Below, one piece after another: positions 46,261 to 58,467 of a DNA stretch of 64,000 nucleotides. The notes beneath the pieces are model-generated. The model saw only the letters and a list, made by a program, of their open reading frames with translations. It was not told where the DNA came from and did no database searches. The position numbers and the translations under genes were made by a program. Each line of letters starts with the position of its first letter. The first letter of the stretch is position 1. The stretch covers positions 186,001-250,000 of the forward strand of contig NW_024468909.1 of the NCBI RefSeq assembly GCF_011745365.1, in the 5' to 3' direction. This stretch comes from Cryphonectria parasitica EP155. Lineage: Eukaryota; Ascomycota; Sordariomycetes; Diaporthales; Cryphonectriaceae.

Positions 46261-46824
46261 TAAAGGATCGTCGATTTCATTACGTATTATGTATATATAT
46301 AAGGAAAAGACAAAAAATAAGAAGAAGAAGACCTGGAGCACATCTACGGTGAGCTGGAAGGCGAGAATACGCTTCTTGATAATCAGCAATGACGCTGAAA
46401 CAGTAGCATTGGTATCTTTAATCTATTGTAGCGCTGCTCCCTCGAAGTCAATCTTACTAACTTAATAGTGAATCAAAATGGTTATTCTGAAAGGAGACTG
46501 CTATCTCTACTATGAGTTATGTAGAACAAGGGAACGCAGCCTGGTAATTAAATTCTTGCAGGGACCCGTCATTCTTCCCACATGCCTGGGCAATGACCTG
46601 TTCATAACGCCCAAGGATTGCTTGGCACTGTTCAAAAGCTAATCCCGTCTCTACTATCGTCAAGTAGGGTAATTGTCGTGCACATGGCTGGGATAACCCA
46701 GAGGCTCTCCAGGACACACCTGAAGAGTTTCTACGAGCATGCTTTGGTGATGCACTTCATCAGGATTGAAATGTTTTTTAGTGTGCTAATTTGTGAAATT
46801 CTACTTGTCGCCCGAAAGACCCCA
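46261..46824. other. Convergent intergenic region
   Basis: Between the HET stop and the stop of the gamma-glutamyltranspeptidase gene. AT-rich at the left end. No gene is visible. Confidence 0.55.
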
Positions 46825-48829
46825 TCATAGAAGAGGTGCGGCGTTTCCATCTCCCCTCAAATCACTTCCCGCAGAATAGATCCTGTCGCCACTGACCAGA
46901 TCATGATGTGTTCGGATGATCTGCCCGCGACCAAAGAGCGCCCTGTCCATGCCACGAACGAATTTCACCTCGTGGCCCAGCCTTTCCAGCTCCCTCGCCA
47001 CATCCTCACCAATGCCCTCTTCAAGATAGACCGACTCGTCCACTTTCTTGGTAGGGTCCGTAGACTTTCCAGGCAGGCTCACCCCGATGCACACCCGCGG
47101 TGCATCAAGAGCCGTCTGCGGATTCATGCCGAAACGCATCATGTTGAGCAGGACCTGCACGTGCCCTTGAGGCTGCATCGCCCCGCCCATCACACCAAAG
47201 ACGGTGTGCAAAGTCCCATCCGCCGCGTTCGTCGTCACGGCTGGAATGATGGTGTTGTAAGGCCTCTTGCCAGGGGCAAAGAGGTTGGGATGATTCGGTG
47301 GACCAAGATGAAAACCTGCGCCGCGGTTTTGAAGCACGAACCCGACGCCAGGCGGGACGATGCGGCTCCCGAATGTGTCGGCCACGCTGTTGACGAGGGA
47401 GCAGGCGTTGCCGTCTGCATCAGTCACGCAGAGGTAGATGGTGTCGCTTGTCTTGTGAACGCCCAAGGGATCTCCAGGGGTTGAAATTGTGGTAGATCTG
47501 TCTGGGTCGAACAACTTGGCCCTTTGTGCGAGGTAGTCTCTGGACAGAAGCGTCTCCGGGTCGATGGATACAGCTGGATCCGTCACGAACCAGCTTCCAT
47601 CAGCGAAGGCGATGCGAAGAGACTGAATGAGGGCATGCAGATACCTATGGAAGGTGTAAGTCGCAAACGCTTTGCATAGTTGAAAATTTGTGCTCAAACT
47701 TACTTGGCAGAGTTGTGATCGTCCTCTGTGAACACGGGAATTTGCTCATCATTTTCGAGCTGGGCAAGGATCCCAAGAGCCATCTGAGCGACAATCCCTT
47801 GTCCATTAGGAGGATGCTCCCATAAGTGAAATGAATCGCCCTGCTTGTCGAACTCCAGGGGAATCGAGATCGGATTCACGACTTCGCTCCGGTGCGCTTT
47901 CAAGTCATCTAGCGTCATATAGCCACCGAGCTTTTGACTGATCTCGATAATGGCTTCAGCCACAGGTCCTTCATAGAAGCCAGTTCTACCTTTTTCACCC
48001 AGAAGTCTGAATGTCTTGGCCAGGAGGGGGTTTTTGATGATCTCGCCCGCCCGGGGCGCTCTGTAGCCTCCTGGTACTTCTGGGTCTTCCTTCAACAACT
48101 CTGTCCCATTATATTTTTGTCGGAGCTCGTCTTCCGTTTTGATCCACTACAACACCCGTTAGGACTCTTTAGCTGTAGCAGAGAGAGCACAAAACAGTAG
48201 TCACTCACATAATAACTAGAAATTTCGCTGACAGGACATCCCTCCTCGGCCAGTTGAATTGCAGGTGCCAGAGCATCTGAAGCTGTGACTTTTTCCGAGC
48301 CAAACTTCTCAATGATATCTAGCCAGGCTGCTGCTGCGCCTGGAACAGTCACGGAATGGATCGAGGTAGGTGGAATGCTGCCATAGATCCGGTCGCTGAT
48401 ATCCAGGTCTTTGCAGATGCCCTCAAGGGTTGCGGCGCGAGGCGATCGTCCTGAGCCGTTCAATGCATGAACCTTTTTCGTTTTTGCCTCGTAAAAGAGA
48501 CAAAATGCATCACCTCCTATTCCGGTCATTGACGGATCGACCAAGTTGAGCACAGCGGCGGCTGCCACGGCCGCATCCTATTATGAATGCCGAGTCAGCC
48601 ACCGTTGAATGAGCCCCACAAGAAATCGTGCTGGCAATATCAAAAAGGATGGAACTTCATTTACTGCAGCATTGCCCCCATTTCGAAGGATCTGGAGTCC
48701 GGCTTCAGTCGCTAATGGCGACGTGGTGGACACAATGCCTTTGGTACTGTGTACCACACTCCGCCGGCTAGGGAAGTTGATGAAAGGCGCGCCGCCCGAA
48801 GGGTATTTGCCATGGTGTTGAGCAGACAT
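46825..48829 (-). CDS. Gamma-glutamyltranspeptidase family protein
   Basis: Four exons (48829-48665, 48577-48209, 48146-47704, 47644-46825) give 598 residues. The N-terminus (MSAQHHGKYP) lacks a signal peptide. SRRSVVHSTKGIVSTTSPLA and [30 protein letters not shown] are the canonical start of the Ntn-hydrolase fold. SIHSVTVPGAAAAW, HLWEHPPNGQGIVAQMA and LHALIQSLRIAFADGSWFV follow. The autoprocessing site, where a Thr becomes the N-terminal nucleophile of the small subunit, should be the Thr of KTSDTIYLCVTDADGNACSLVNSV. The small subunit then has FVLQNRGAGFHL, PYNTIIPA and FGVMGGAMQPQGHVQVLLNM. Canonical GGTs have TTH at the nucleophile; here it is DTI. So this is a GGT/cephalosporin-acylase-like subgroup, probably cytosolic, acting on gamma-glutamyl or similar amides. 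Confidence 0.9.
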
Positions 48830-50068
48830 GATAATGCGGTCCACAGGACAAATGGTGTCGTGTGTTATAGTTTCCCGGGTCTCAGGTCCTCTACTTTTTG
48901 CTGTTGCTCGTCGAATGAGTCTGCAAGGTGAGGAGCCGAGGTTGTCGTGCAGCTTGGGTTTGGTCATGCATGTCACTACACTACAGTAATGTCTCCGGAA
49001 TCGGCGGTCAACATCTGTGACTCTTGTGCAGTAACAGCAAAACATTCCGGCACCCGCTAGGCCCCTAACGACAAGCCATCAACACATCTCATCATGTGCG
49101 ACAGGCTCTGTGACTTTGTAATGGGAATACTCCTTTTTCCACCCGGAATTCATCAGGTAAAATCGATGTTTATATTCGGTCACGGTAAACCAGGTAAACC
49201 TCTCATACACAATTCACATTTCTATATTACGCATTACTCTTACAACATTGCTTAATATTGTAATTATGTTTGAATAGAAAAGGGCTGGAATGCTGTAAAT
49301 CATATCAGCCAAATCTCTGTCGAAATAGGAAACATGGAGGGCCCAAAAGCGAAAGAGGAAAAAAGAACAGAAAAAGGAGAGAAAAAAGGCGGCAGGTATA
49401 TGATATGGTCTTAAATTTTAAGGATAAGAAAGACATGGGAAGAGATTGCAGAAGCACATTGACATGAATGATATTCTCATCATCGCTATTGTGGTCGTGG
49501 TCGTCGGTCACACGCTTCTGGTACCTTCTCTTCTGTCTACCAGTCTTGCTAATCAGCCCAGAGGGGGTTCAATTGCAAATGCCGTATCAACTCCAGTCTG
49601 CGTGGATCTTATAGGCAGAGCTCGGTCCGCAGCCTGAGGTGGACAAGCTGAGCGTCTCTTCTCCTATGTCGACGACACCGGAACTGGGTGAGCCGGGTGG
49701 TAGGATGGGCTGCTGGGGTTTGAATGTTAGAGGGAACACGGCAGTTCTTTGTCTGACTCCGCACCGTCGCTTTAGGTGAAACAGGTAGCAAGTGAGGGAG
49801 GGTACATCATCACCTGGTTGATTGTTACTATGAGAAATAAGCTCTCGTTAAAGCGTAGCCTACAGGGCAGTGGGAGAGTGTAGAAAACTAAATACTGAAT
49901 ACCACCACCTCGTGAATGATGAGCAATAGCGAGCGAGCCTATTCATAACCAGCAGGTCAACTACTTTGAGTGCCCGGACCGAACCTAGCCAAGTAACAGA
50001 AGGCTTTTTGGAGATTTTCTCTTTCCAGCTGGCCATTCATAGTTGGCCAGCATGGAAAGTGAGTGAGC
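48830..50068. other. Intergenic, no gene seen
   Basis: 1.2 kb upstream of the gamma-glutamyltranspeptidase start and downstream of the small secreted protein gene. The frame of the former is open upstream to 49045, but the peptide there is not convincing. Confidence 0.55.
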
Positions 50069-50855
50069 TCATAGCTCCAATCGTTCAGTAGGCACATCCT
50101 TCTTCTTATCCGAGACTCTATCCACATCATCGGGCTCCTGACCACCTTGGCAAGGTATTTCCGTCGGCGACACAGATGGCTCCACGATATAATCGTCGTA
50201 CGAGAGAAGCGAGCCTGCGCGTAAGGCCAAGATGGGTTTGTTGTCATTGTCCTTGGCGACGGTGAACCGCGTCGAGTAGCTTGCGATGGCAGAGGTCAGC
50301 TTATGAGGAACTGAGAAACAACAACACATTATCCTTGGGAGTTTCCTCCCCCCTTGCTATCTGAGGATAACAGGCCCAGACTCACTAAGCTTGCGAGCAG
50401 TTCCCGCCCTGGTACGTCGTCTGAATCACACCCTTCACCTCGTAAATCTTGTTCCAGGTCGTGTCCGCGTACACGTCGGTGACGTTGGGCACGTGGTGCC
50501 ACAGCTTCGATCCGTCTTTAGGCATCAGAGCATGTTTCAGCCCAGTGATCCGTTCAGCTCCAACAGCGGTGTATTGTAGAACGATAAGAGATCCATTGGG
50601 TGTGAAGAAATCCGTAAAGGATGTCGTCGATGCTGGGTCTTCGGTCTCAGCATAGAGCCTTGTAAGAAAGAGATGTGCATATTAGGTCCTGTTTCAATAT
50701 GCGTCTGGCTTCTAGGACGATGTGACCCACTCTTGCAAGTAATTTTTGAAGGTTGGCTCAACTTGCGCCGAGGGTTGATAAAGGCTCATGTCAATGGCAG
50801 AAGCCAGCCGTGCGGCCGTGAGAGCCAAGAGAGCCCACGTAAAGGATAATTCCAT
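50069..50855 (-). CDS. Small secreted protein, SnoaL/NTF2-like fold suspected
   Basis: Three exons (50855-50731, 50658-50386, 50279-50069) give 202 residues. The model was built from splice signals: donors GTGGGT and GTGAGT, and acceptors CTTACAAG and ATCGCAAG, the latter with a CTGAC branch point 18 bases before it. The protein begins with a clear signal peptide (SFTWALLALTAARLASA). It continues with DPASTTSFTDFFTPNGSLIVLQ, GLKHALMPKDGSKLWHHVPN, TTWNKIYEVKGVIQTTY, QAYYSTRFTV and LALRAGSLLSYDDYIV. The order of helix, FFxPNGxL strand and WHH reminds me of fungal SnoaL-like/NTF2-fold secreted proteins, but this is a weak assignment. Two NG/NC-type N-glycosylation sites (NGS, NVT, NCS) are present. 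Function unknown; an extracellular or effector-like role is possible. Confidence 0.65.
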
Positions 50856-51299
50856 GACGACAAGCTTCATTCGACCGTGTAACTGTCAAGTAGAGTCCAA
50901 AACCCCTGATCGAAGTGATAGTGGAATACGGTCAAGTGGTGGCGGCGAGAGTGATCTGCTCGACGCTCCATGAAAATCCCAGACAGAGGAGCGGGACATC
51001 TCCCTTATAGGATAATAGACTAACCCCAGTGCGGATCCACACAGTACGCGACAAATCAACTGTGCCTAGGGACCGTAATTTATATGAGAGATAATTTATG
51101 AAAACTTAATACTTGTCGTATTGGCAGTATTGCACCAGCTTTTTCACTACAAAAATACCACATGTTCAGAACGTAACGACTGTGCGGACACGATCGCGAT
51201 CGCCTGCTGAACCCCTACGCATGAATGCGTCCAATTTTGGTCAATCTCACGCCAACGTAATCGTACATACATATCTGTTGGGATCCTCATGACTCTTCT
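50856..51299. other. Intergenic
   Basis: Upstream region of the small secreted protein gene and 3' side of the DUF1295 gene. AT-rich. No gene is visible. Confidence 0.5.
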
Positions 51300-53038
51300 T
51301 TAGGACTGCAGAGCAAAGTGCCGCACGACACGCTCCAATACCAGTCCGCCAACGCCAGCACCAAGGATTGTCAGAGTCCACGGGTTGGAGGCCTCCTGAA
51401 CCTTGGGCCAGAAGCTGTTCTTGGTCTGTTTGTACTCGGAGAATTCTTGGGCCTTGACTGGGCTTGTCTTCGCATAGCGTTGCGCCTGTGCTGCTTCGTT
51501 CTGAGCGTCGCCGCCGACGTAGCGAAGGAATGCGTAGTTGGCGACTGGGCCTAGAAGGACAATCGGGTGGATCTTCCCGGAGCCCCAGAGGAACAGAGGG
51601 AAGGAGAAGTGAACCAGGGCGTCGCCGAGGTAGCTGAGGATCCTTGTGTCAATAAAGGAAGCAGGGAGAGGTGGGTTCATGGCAAGTAAAGGGTGAGCAG
51701 GGTACGATGCTTACTTGGGATGTCTGACAATGCTCCAAACACCATCACGATTCAAATTCCCGTTGTCGGTCTTCTTGTGACGGTTAAGCTGGTAGTCGGC
51801 AAGGACCTCAAGGGCAAACCCGGCACTGAAAACGACAACAGCCAAGTCGTGGGCCCATTCGATAGGAGCAGAAAGGGACGAGCGAGCACTAAATCAGGAG
51901 GCCATTGTTAGCGTAGCGAACAGGGAGATCAGACAAGTCATGAACTAGCGTACCTGGCGTATGGGTTGCGGAAGGGCAGGGTGAAAGGCAGCGAGATGAG
52001 AGCCTGAAAGACAGCCTCTGGAAGGAAGATCTTGAAGAATGCTTGGTTCCAGAACCCAGGCTCCTTCTTAGCTTCGAGATACCGAGCATCATCTGACTTG
52101 GCCTTGACCGACCGGGACACGACTTGGTAGAACAGGCGAGCACCCCAAGCCGTTACAGCCCCGAGCATGACCTTGTCAGGATAAACAAGGGAAGAAAATG
52201 CAGCTCCGATCGGGACACCATCATACACAACTCGTGTGCCCACGGCGCTCCACCAAGCGTTGGCAACTTGCCCAGCCGGCCACAGCCAGTCTTTGCCATC
52301 GACTCGATTGGCCACCCGCGAGGCTGTGTATGCGACGATGGACAGTCCGGTGTGCAGGCCCAAAGATGGTAGCAACGTGGTCCTCAGAAGGCCCACGGCA
52401 GTGGCGTCGCGAGGAATACTGTAAGGCCCCCCAGTGTTGAAGTGGGTGCCGTAGACCTCCTGCTCAGAACTACCACCCAAAGGCTGGCGGACAGGAATAC
52501 CGACACGCTCCGTTGTAGGATTATTGGCCTCGGCCCTGCTCCAGTGGGAAGCGTAGCGATCCTGCTCCGCCCCAGACGCGTTCCACACGGGCACCTGTAC
52601 ACCGTGGGCCTCGGGGTTGCGAGCCTCGGATGGGCTCCAATGGGCAGCGTAGCGATCTTGCTCTGCCCCAGAGCTGCTCCAGATTGGCACCTTGACACCA
52701 GAAGCTTCAGGGTTCCGGGCCTCGGATGGGCTCCAATGGGCAGCGTATCGGTCTTGTTCGGCGCCAGAGGCGGTAGGGACGCGGAAGGAGATGCCTTCTG
52801 CCTCGGGGTTGCGAGCAGCGGCGCGGCTGAGGTGAGCTGCCCAGCGGTCTTGCTCGGCGCCAGACGCGGTCGGGACAGGCACGGGAATCTCTCGAGAGGT
52901 CGTTCCACTGCTGAAATGGCCTCCAAACCGGTCCTGCTCAGCACCTGAACCACGCGGCACAGGAATGGGCACAGATTCTGATGTTGGATTGTTTGCCTTT
53001 GCGCCCCAATGGGAGGCGTATTTGTCTTGTTCAGCCAT
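51300..53038 (-). CDS. N-terminal tandem-repeat region fused to a DUF1295/steroid-reductase-like membrane domain
   Basis: Three exons (53038-51954, 51888-51715, 51642-51300) give 533 residues. Residues 1-207 consist of seven soluble repeats beginning (S)GAEQDRYAAHW and ending in a Pro-rich strand. From residue 215 a membrane domain follows: AVGLLRTTLLPSLGLHTGLSIVAYTASR, WPAGQVANAWWSAVGTRVV, FFKIFLPEAVFQALISLPFTLPFRN and WAHDLAVVVFSAGFALEVLADYQLNRHK. The hallmark block NGNLNRDGVWSIVRHPKILSYLGDALVHFSFPL aligns with the RHPNYLGE-type NADPH/SAM-contact motif of DUF1295, steroid 5-alpha-reductase and isoprenylcysteine methyltransferase-like proteins. That suggests a membrane reductase or methyltransferase of lipids. 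The His-Pro is kept, but the Asn-Tyr is replaced by Lys-Ile-Leu-Ser-Tyr. The function of the repeats is unknown. Confidence 0.82.
52418..53038 (-). repeat. Seven tandem 28-35-residue repeats at the N-terminus
   Basis: Units start MAEQDKYASHW, SGAEQDRFGGHF, SGAEQDRWAAHL, SGAEQDRYAAHW (twice), SGAEQDRYASHW and SSEQEVYGTHF. Their lengths are about 30, 28, 32, 32, 32, 35 and 18 residues. Units 3 to 5 are each 32 residues (96 bases), and units 4 and 5 are nearly identical, also at the DNA level (about 52620-52760). This points to recent duplication. Confidence 0.9.
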
Positions 53039-55034
53039 GGTCGTCCACAGCTGTGCGTGAAGACGTTGGTCGTGTGTTTTGAGGCTGGCTGAAGAATAGC
53101 TCGAGCCGTTTTGTTGAAAGCAAGTTGAGGAACTTTGTGAAATACTGTAATGGAGGAAGGGACAAGCTTAGGGAGCTCGAAGAGGGGGAAGTGCAAAGCT
53201 GTGACGTTATGGTTTCGTACCGCCCCTGCATAATTACTACGATGGAATTAGTATGATGAATGTACTATGGTACCTCTGTAGCGGAGCATGACATCACAAT
53301 GACTTAGATGGTGGTGTGACCGGGCAGCTGGGCACTCGGAGAAATCACCTAGGCATGTATTTCAGTGCCTTGCAACGCTTGCTTACCTCCATCGAAGAGG
53401 GAACGAACTGCTGCTGCAATTACTATGTATTATCTGTCGAATCATTAAAAGTAGAGCGAGTAGGTCCTAAATAAGTCAGCTCGTGTGGGTTCGGGATCAC
53501 CCGCGCCAATACCAGCAGGTGATGCTCCAACATTGCCAATAATAATCGCCTACCCGACTTATAACACCGCCTTTTCGATGCTCTCTAAAATTCTATTGAA
53601 AGCTATCCAATATGCAGTTTACGAAAGGGGTCATGTATAGCCAATTAACAGGTATATGAGCACCCAAAGGGCTGCCATCCCCGGTGCAAGCTACAAAATG
53701 ATGTGGTCTATAAAGAGCGGCTGGACTCGGGCAATGAACATGCTGTTGAACGCTTGATGATATGAAGATGTATTTGGGCTCTTTCAGGAACGTCCTTCTA
53801 CTATCTCGTCGTGCTAAGTAAAAGCGCCCAGAGAATCCACATTTTGCCGTGTATCAACAACCTCCCTATTGATTGTTATTGTAGCTCGAGTACCAAATAT
53901 CAAAGGTTCCCCGTCCGCCAGTACTGCCAGAACCTTCCCATTAAGTTGTAACCGGTGATCCACTAGAGCAAATACAGAGGAGAAAAAGGAGATGCTTAGG
54001 CTTTGGGTGGCGGCGATGTTTCATCTTTGGATCTCTACATTTGGGGAAGAAGAAAACCAGAATCACGGCTTGTTTTGTATGTACCACCAGTGACGACGAA
54101 TGGATGCTGGAGGGGATGAAGCCAGGATCCGATGGTCCCGGTGACGACGGCTTTCTCAAATCTGATGTTCCATGTGAGGCAGACTGACAAGCGTGTCCCA
54201 AGGTTTCTGCCATGACTTCGCCCACCATCCTCGCAGTTCATCACTTGTATGACAGATCTCACAAACCCTTAAAAGCTACATGCACAGCTTGCTCTGGGCC
54301 GCCATTATATTGACCGCCAGTACATCTGAGCTCAGCTCTGCAGCCTCTGCTACAGTACTCTGTATTTGTCGTATTCACATGCAATGATTAAGTCTTCGGC
54401 AGCGCTTCTTCGGATGATACTAGCATCCGAGCGAGCCATACTTTGAAGTCTGCCACTAAGATAGCGACAAATATTGCAATGGCAGCTTGGTAGACCTCAA
54501 AAGATTTCGGTGTCGACTGGGATTTGCTTGACCATGTAATTGAACTATGGGCACCCTTCGGGTCTTATGCTTTCTGCGTCCTTATTTTTGTTTCTCTCGC
54601 CCCCTTAACTGAAACTTTTGATGACGATTATTCCTTTTTTTTCATTTTCTCCTCTTGTTTAGTTGAAATTAAGATTCCTCTGCGGCTGGAGAGAATTATT
54701 GTCCGGCTTGTCTTTTCTCTTGCTGTCGGAGAGCGGGTGCAGGCTAGGACAAAAAGAGCCTTCCAGGGTTAGGGGTCATTGGGGCGCGGACCCCAGTCTG
54801 GCCCCCGCATGCTGCAATTAATACCGATCATGCCAGAGAGGCGTCATCCGCATGTCGCGTCTCCCTTGATCCAACTCGGAAACACGTTTCCCTTTTTCCA
54901 AAAATAAAAACCAGACAACACATCTTCCATAGTCCACCCTCAACCTTCCCCACAAGCATCACGAACCCCTCCCCTCCCCTCCAGTCTACCATTACTTCAA
55001 TTGCTAAAAGTAACGGCTGGCAAACACAATCAAC
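53039..55034. other. Intergenic, no gene seen (2.0 kb)
   Basis: Divergent upstream region of the DUF1295 gene and the TPT-family transporter gene. The 500 bases before 55035 are pyrimidine-rich in places (54930-55000), as expected of a fungal promoter/leader. Confidence 0.55.
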
Positions 55035-56585
55035 ATGGCAGGCGAACGTGCCTCCTCCGACGAAGACCGGAAACTCGAAGCTGGAACCGCCCAGAGTCAA
55101 GCACCAGAGCCGGCTGCGAGCGCCGGAGGCGGGCTCCCTCCGGCCTTCTATATTGCTCTATGGATTGGCCTGAGCTCCAGCATCATCATCTTCAACAAAT
55201 GGATCCTGACGACCGCCAAGTTCGGTGAGCATCCTCCTTTCCCTGGCCTCTTGTCTTGTGCCCCCTTTCCCCCTTTGACGCTCCTGAACCGCTTGCTGAC
55301 CTGGCATTTCGACGATACCTACAGAGTTCCGTGAGTCCTGTCCTCCCTCGACCCCAAAATGACCGATCAAGCGCTGACGTCCATTTACAGCTCTATTTTT
55401 GACAACATGGCATCAGGTCTTCGGCACCATTATGACACAATACATGGCCCGCTTCACCAAGACGCTCGATTCCCGTCATAAGGTTCCTATGACAACGGAG
55501 ACATACATGTAGGTGGCAGGACTGGACGGTGGACCTGGCCTGTTTAACAGGGAAACAAACAGAAGCCCAAGGACTAACAACAAATTTCTACCCAGCCGAG
55601 CAATTGTTCCCATCGGGCTGATGTTCAGTTTGACTCTGATCTGCGGCAACCTGGCGTACCTGACCCTGAGTGTCTCGTTTATCCAGATGTTGAAGGTACG
55701 ACAAGCTACTCCGTGAAACCAGGAAGGCAACTGAGCTGACGCTTCTCTAGGCGACTACTGCCGTGGCCGTACTCCTAGCGACGTGGGCCTTCGCCATTGC
55801 GCCTCCAAACATGAAGGTTCTAGGAAACGTGGCCATCATTGTCCTCGGTGTGGTCATCGCCTCGTTTGGAGAGATCAAGTTCGAGCTTTGGGGATTCGTC
55901 TACCAGATCGGCGGTATTGTCACCGAGGCCTTGCGCCTGGTCATGGTCCAGCGTCTCCTCAGCTCCGGCGATTTCAAGATGGACCCCTTGGTGTCCTTGT
56001 ACTACTACGCCCCAGCCTGCGCCGTCTTCAACTCCATCTTTACCTTCTTCATTGAAGGCCCCCGCATCACGATGAACGATATTCAATCTCTCGGGTTCAC
56101 AGTTCTGCTCGCCAACGGTCTCGTTGCATTCCTCCTCAATGTCTCTTCTGTACTCCTGGTAAGTCGTAATCCCTGCCGACTACTCATAATTGTTATTATT
56201 GACCGCCCATTTCTAGATTGGCCAAACCTCTGCCGTTGTCCTTACCATGTCCGGAATCTTGAAGGACATCCTGCTGGTGTTCGCGTCCATGCTCATCTTC
56301 CGCGACCCCGTCACCGGTCAGCAGTTCTTTGGCTACTCCATCGCCCTCGCAGGACTGGTTTACTACAAGCTCGGCGCCGAGAAGATGCAGTCTCTCGCTA
56401 CCGACGCCCGATTGCAGTTTGCCGACTTCCGCCAGAAGAACCCTGCGAGGACCAAGGTGCTTGGCATTGTTTCTCTTCTGCTCCTCGTGTCCTGGGCCTT
56501 CTGGATGTGGGGGCCCCTATCCACAGACCAGGCTGCGCAGTACGTAAGAGATGTGTCTGGCTACGGAGGTCAGGGTCGGTCATGA
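55035..56585 (+). CDS. Triose-phosphate-transporter (TPT/DMT) family nucleotide-sugar or sugar-phosphate transporter
   Basis: Six exons (55035-55224, 55325-55330, 55391-55508, 55596-55695, 55751-56158, 56217-56585) encode 396 residues. Exon 2 is a 6-nt microexon (AGTTCC) that restores the conserved FEFPLFLTTWHQVF at the end of helix 1. Other hallmarks are LPPAFYIALWIGLSSSIIIFNKWIL, GLMFSLTLICGNLAYLTLSVSFIQMLKATTAVAVLL (the SFxQxxKA signature), ASFGEIKFELWGFVYQ, ALRLVMVQRLL, YYYAPACAVF and the C-terminal GILKDILLVFASMLIFRDPVTGQQFFGYSIALAGLVYYK. Ten helices are expected. The family exchanges nucleotide sugars or phosphorylated metabolites in the Golgi/ER. The specific substrate is unknown. The N-terminus is a short acidic cytosolic tail. 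Confidence 0.92.
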
Positions 56586-58467
56586 AGATATGTCAGGAGA
56601 GAATTTGTTTTGGACACTTGTTCTAGTAGTGGATGGCTCAGGCGTTTGTGGACTCTACCCTATCATGTGTTTAGACAGATAGACGGCATCCTGGTCGGCG
56701 CACGTTTTACATTGATTATCGTTCAGAAATCAACAGCTAGCATACTTACTTTCCCGGGTATCTCAAGTCTTTCTGCTACCAATGGCATGATTGTCAAGTT
56801 GCAACGATATCGCAGGCCATATTCGAAGCTGTGCGAGGCTTGACCTTAACTCGAGGTCGTGACACCTGGACGCACCCTGGGTTTGATCATCACATGACTT
56901 ATTCAGCTTTTTGAGCCAAAGAAGACCTACCTAGCTGAGAGACATTGAAGTCATTTTGGCCCTCTTCCATATCGCTTCCTTCTATCTTCAGTCCTCCACC
57001 ACTGTACCTCCAGATGTCGATCACCATATGGCCAGCCGGGGGAGGGCACTGGTCTAATGTCGAAGCGGTGAGCATAGACTCACAAGCCACCTGTTTCACC
57101 TCCCAGCTCTTGCTGCGGTCTGAATGGCGATTTTCCATCAAGCGAGTACGCCATGGGCGGTTACACAGCAGTTGATCTTCCCGATGAAATTCGCTTAGGT
57201 ATCCTACTCGGGACGATCCTCAGATGAACGATATGGTTACAACTTCACGCCAGGAGTTTAGAAACAAAGCATTTTCACATTACCCCGAGGCTAGCTCGAC
57301 GGGTCGGACAGTATCTTCATGGGGGAGGGGGGCGGCGGTCTGGATATCCCCTGGCCTTCAATATACTGGCAACAGGCGAATTCGTAAAGCGCTCGACGGG
57401 ATTTCCGGTCTCCATGGGTAGATACATCTGGCAGGAGCTTGGTGCTTATTCTTTTGTCTTATGATTCTCATCAAGTGTTCAATGGTTGAGTTTTACAGTA
57501 GGAGTTCATCGTGACCCTCTCATTGTAACACCACATGTATCAGCGGCAGCCAACTTTGGCATAACCGCAATCCTGTGTCTAGGATCAAGATGAGCAACAA
57601 TAGAATTTCGATTTTTTCTTCTTCTTCCCCTTCATCTTCTGTCGCTTTCTTGTATCAGCTGTTGACAATTTACAGTTTCTCGTCGTCTGTACTCTGCTAT
57701 ATGCATACCTAGGGTATATGAATGGCACCTTTGTTATCTCGCATCGCATCATTCGCATGTGAACGCAGTCTATCCGCATGACCTCATACAAGGTTACACT
57801 ACAGCAGAAGAACACCAGTTACTGTGACCCGGTCGCCGCAATTTACCAGATGTCCCACATCAGCTGGCGACCGGTCAATTGACTAACAAACACCTGATGA
57901 CGATCACAGACTGGCCATTCCACTCTCAACAGAAGGGGCTTGCATTGGGTATAACCCGAGTCGAGCTGAAGCAAATAAAGCTCCTCTTCCCGTTGGTCAA
58001 TAGCACAACCAAAAAAAACCCCTCTCCCAATAACAAATAATTATATTGAACGTCAGCAATTCTATCTAGTCCCTTGACTTTTGAGGTTTAGTATATGCTA
58101 TGGCTCATTCCTGTCCTCGGGATCTTCACGATATCCACAAAGGTTGTTCAGCCAACGGCACATTCTTGAGACACACACAACGGCCCGTCGCTAGTGATCA
58201 AACTTAAGGCACGTAGGAAAGGTCACATTTAAGTCAACTTTTGCTATTATGATCGTACACATTCGACAACAACGTGGTATAAAATTCTCTGATCAACCAT
58301 GGATATACAAGTTCTCTTTGCTCTTTCCCTTTCCCTTCTTTTTGTTGCGCAAACACCTGGGTCAGGCCACCAGTTTCACATCCAACTTCCTTCGCTGTTG
58401 CTTGGTCACTCGTTTTCTTCTTCATTTTTTACTTCTTAGTGCACGCACTCCCCATACTTAACCCATC
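56586..58467. other. Intergenic, no gene seen (1.9 kb)
   Basis: Short frames only. It contains the 3' end of the transporter gene and the promoter of the flavoprotein gene, with a pyrimidine-rich leader at 58310-58460. Confidence 0.55.
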
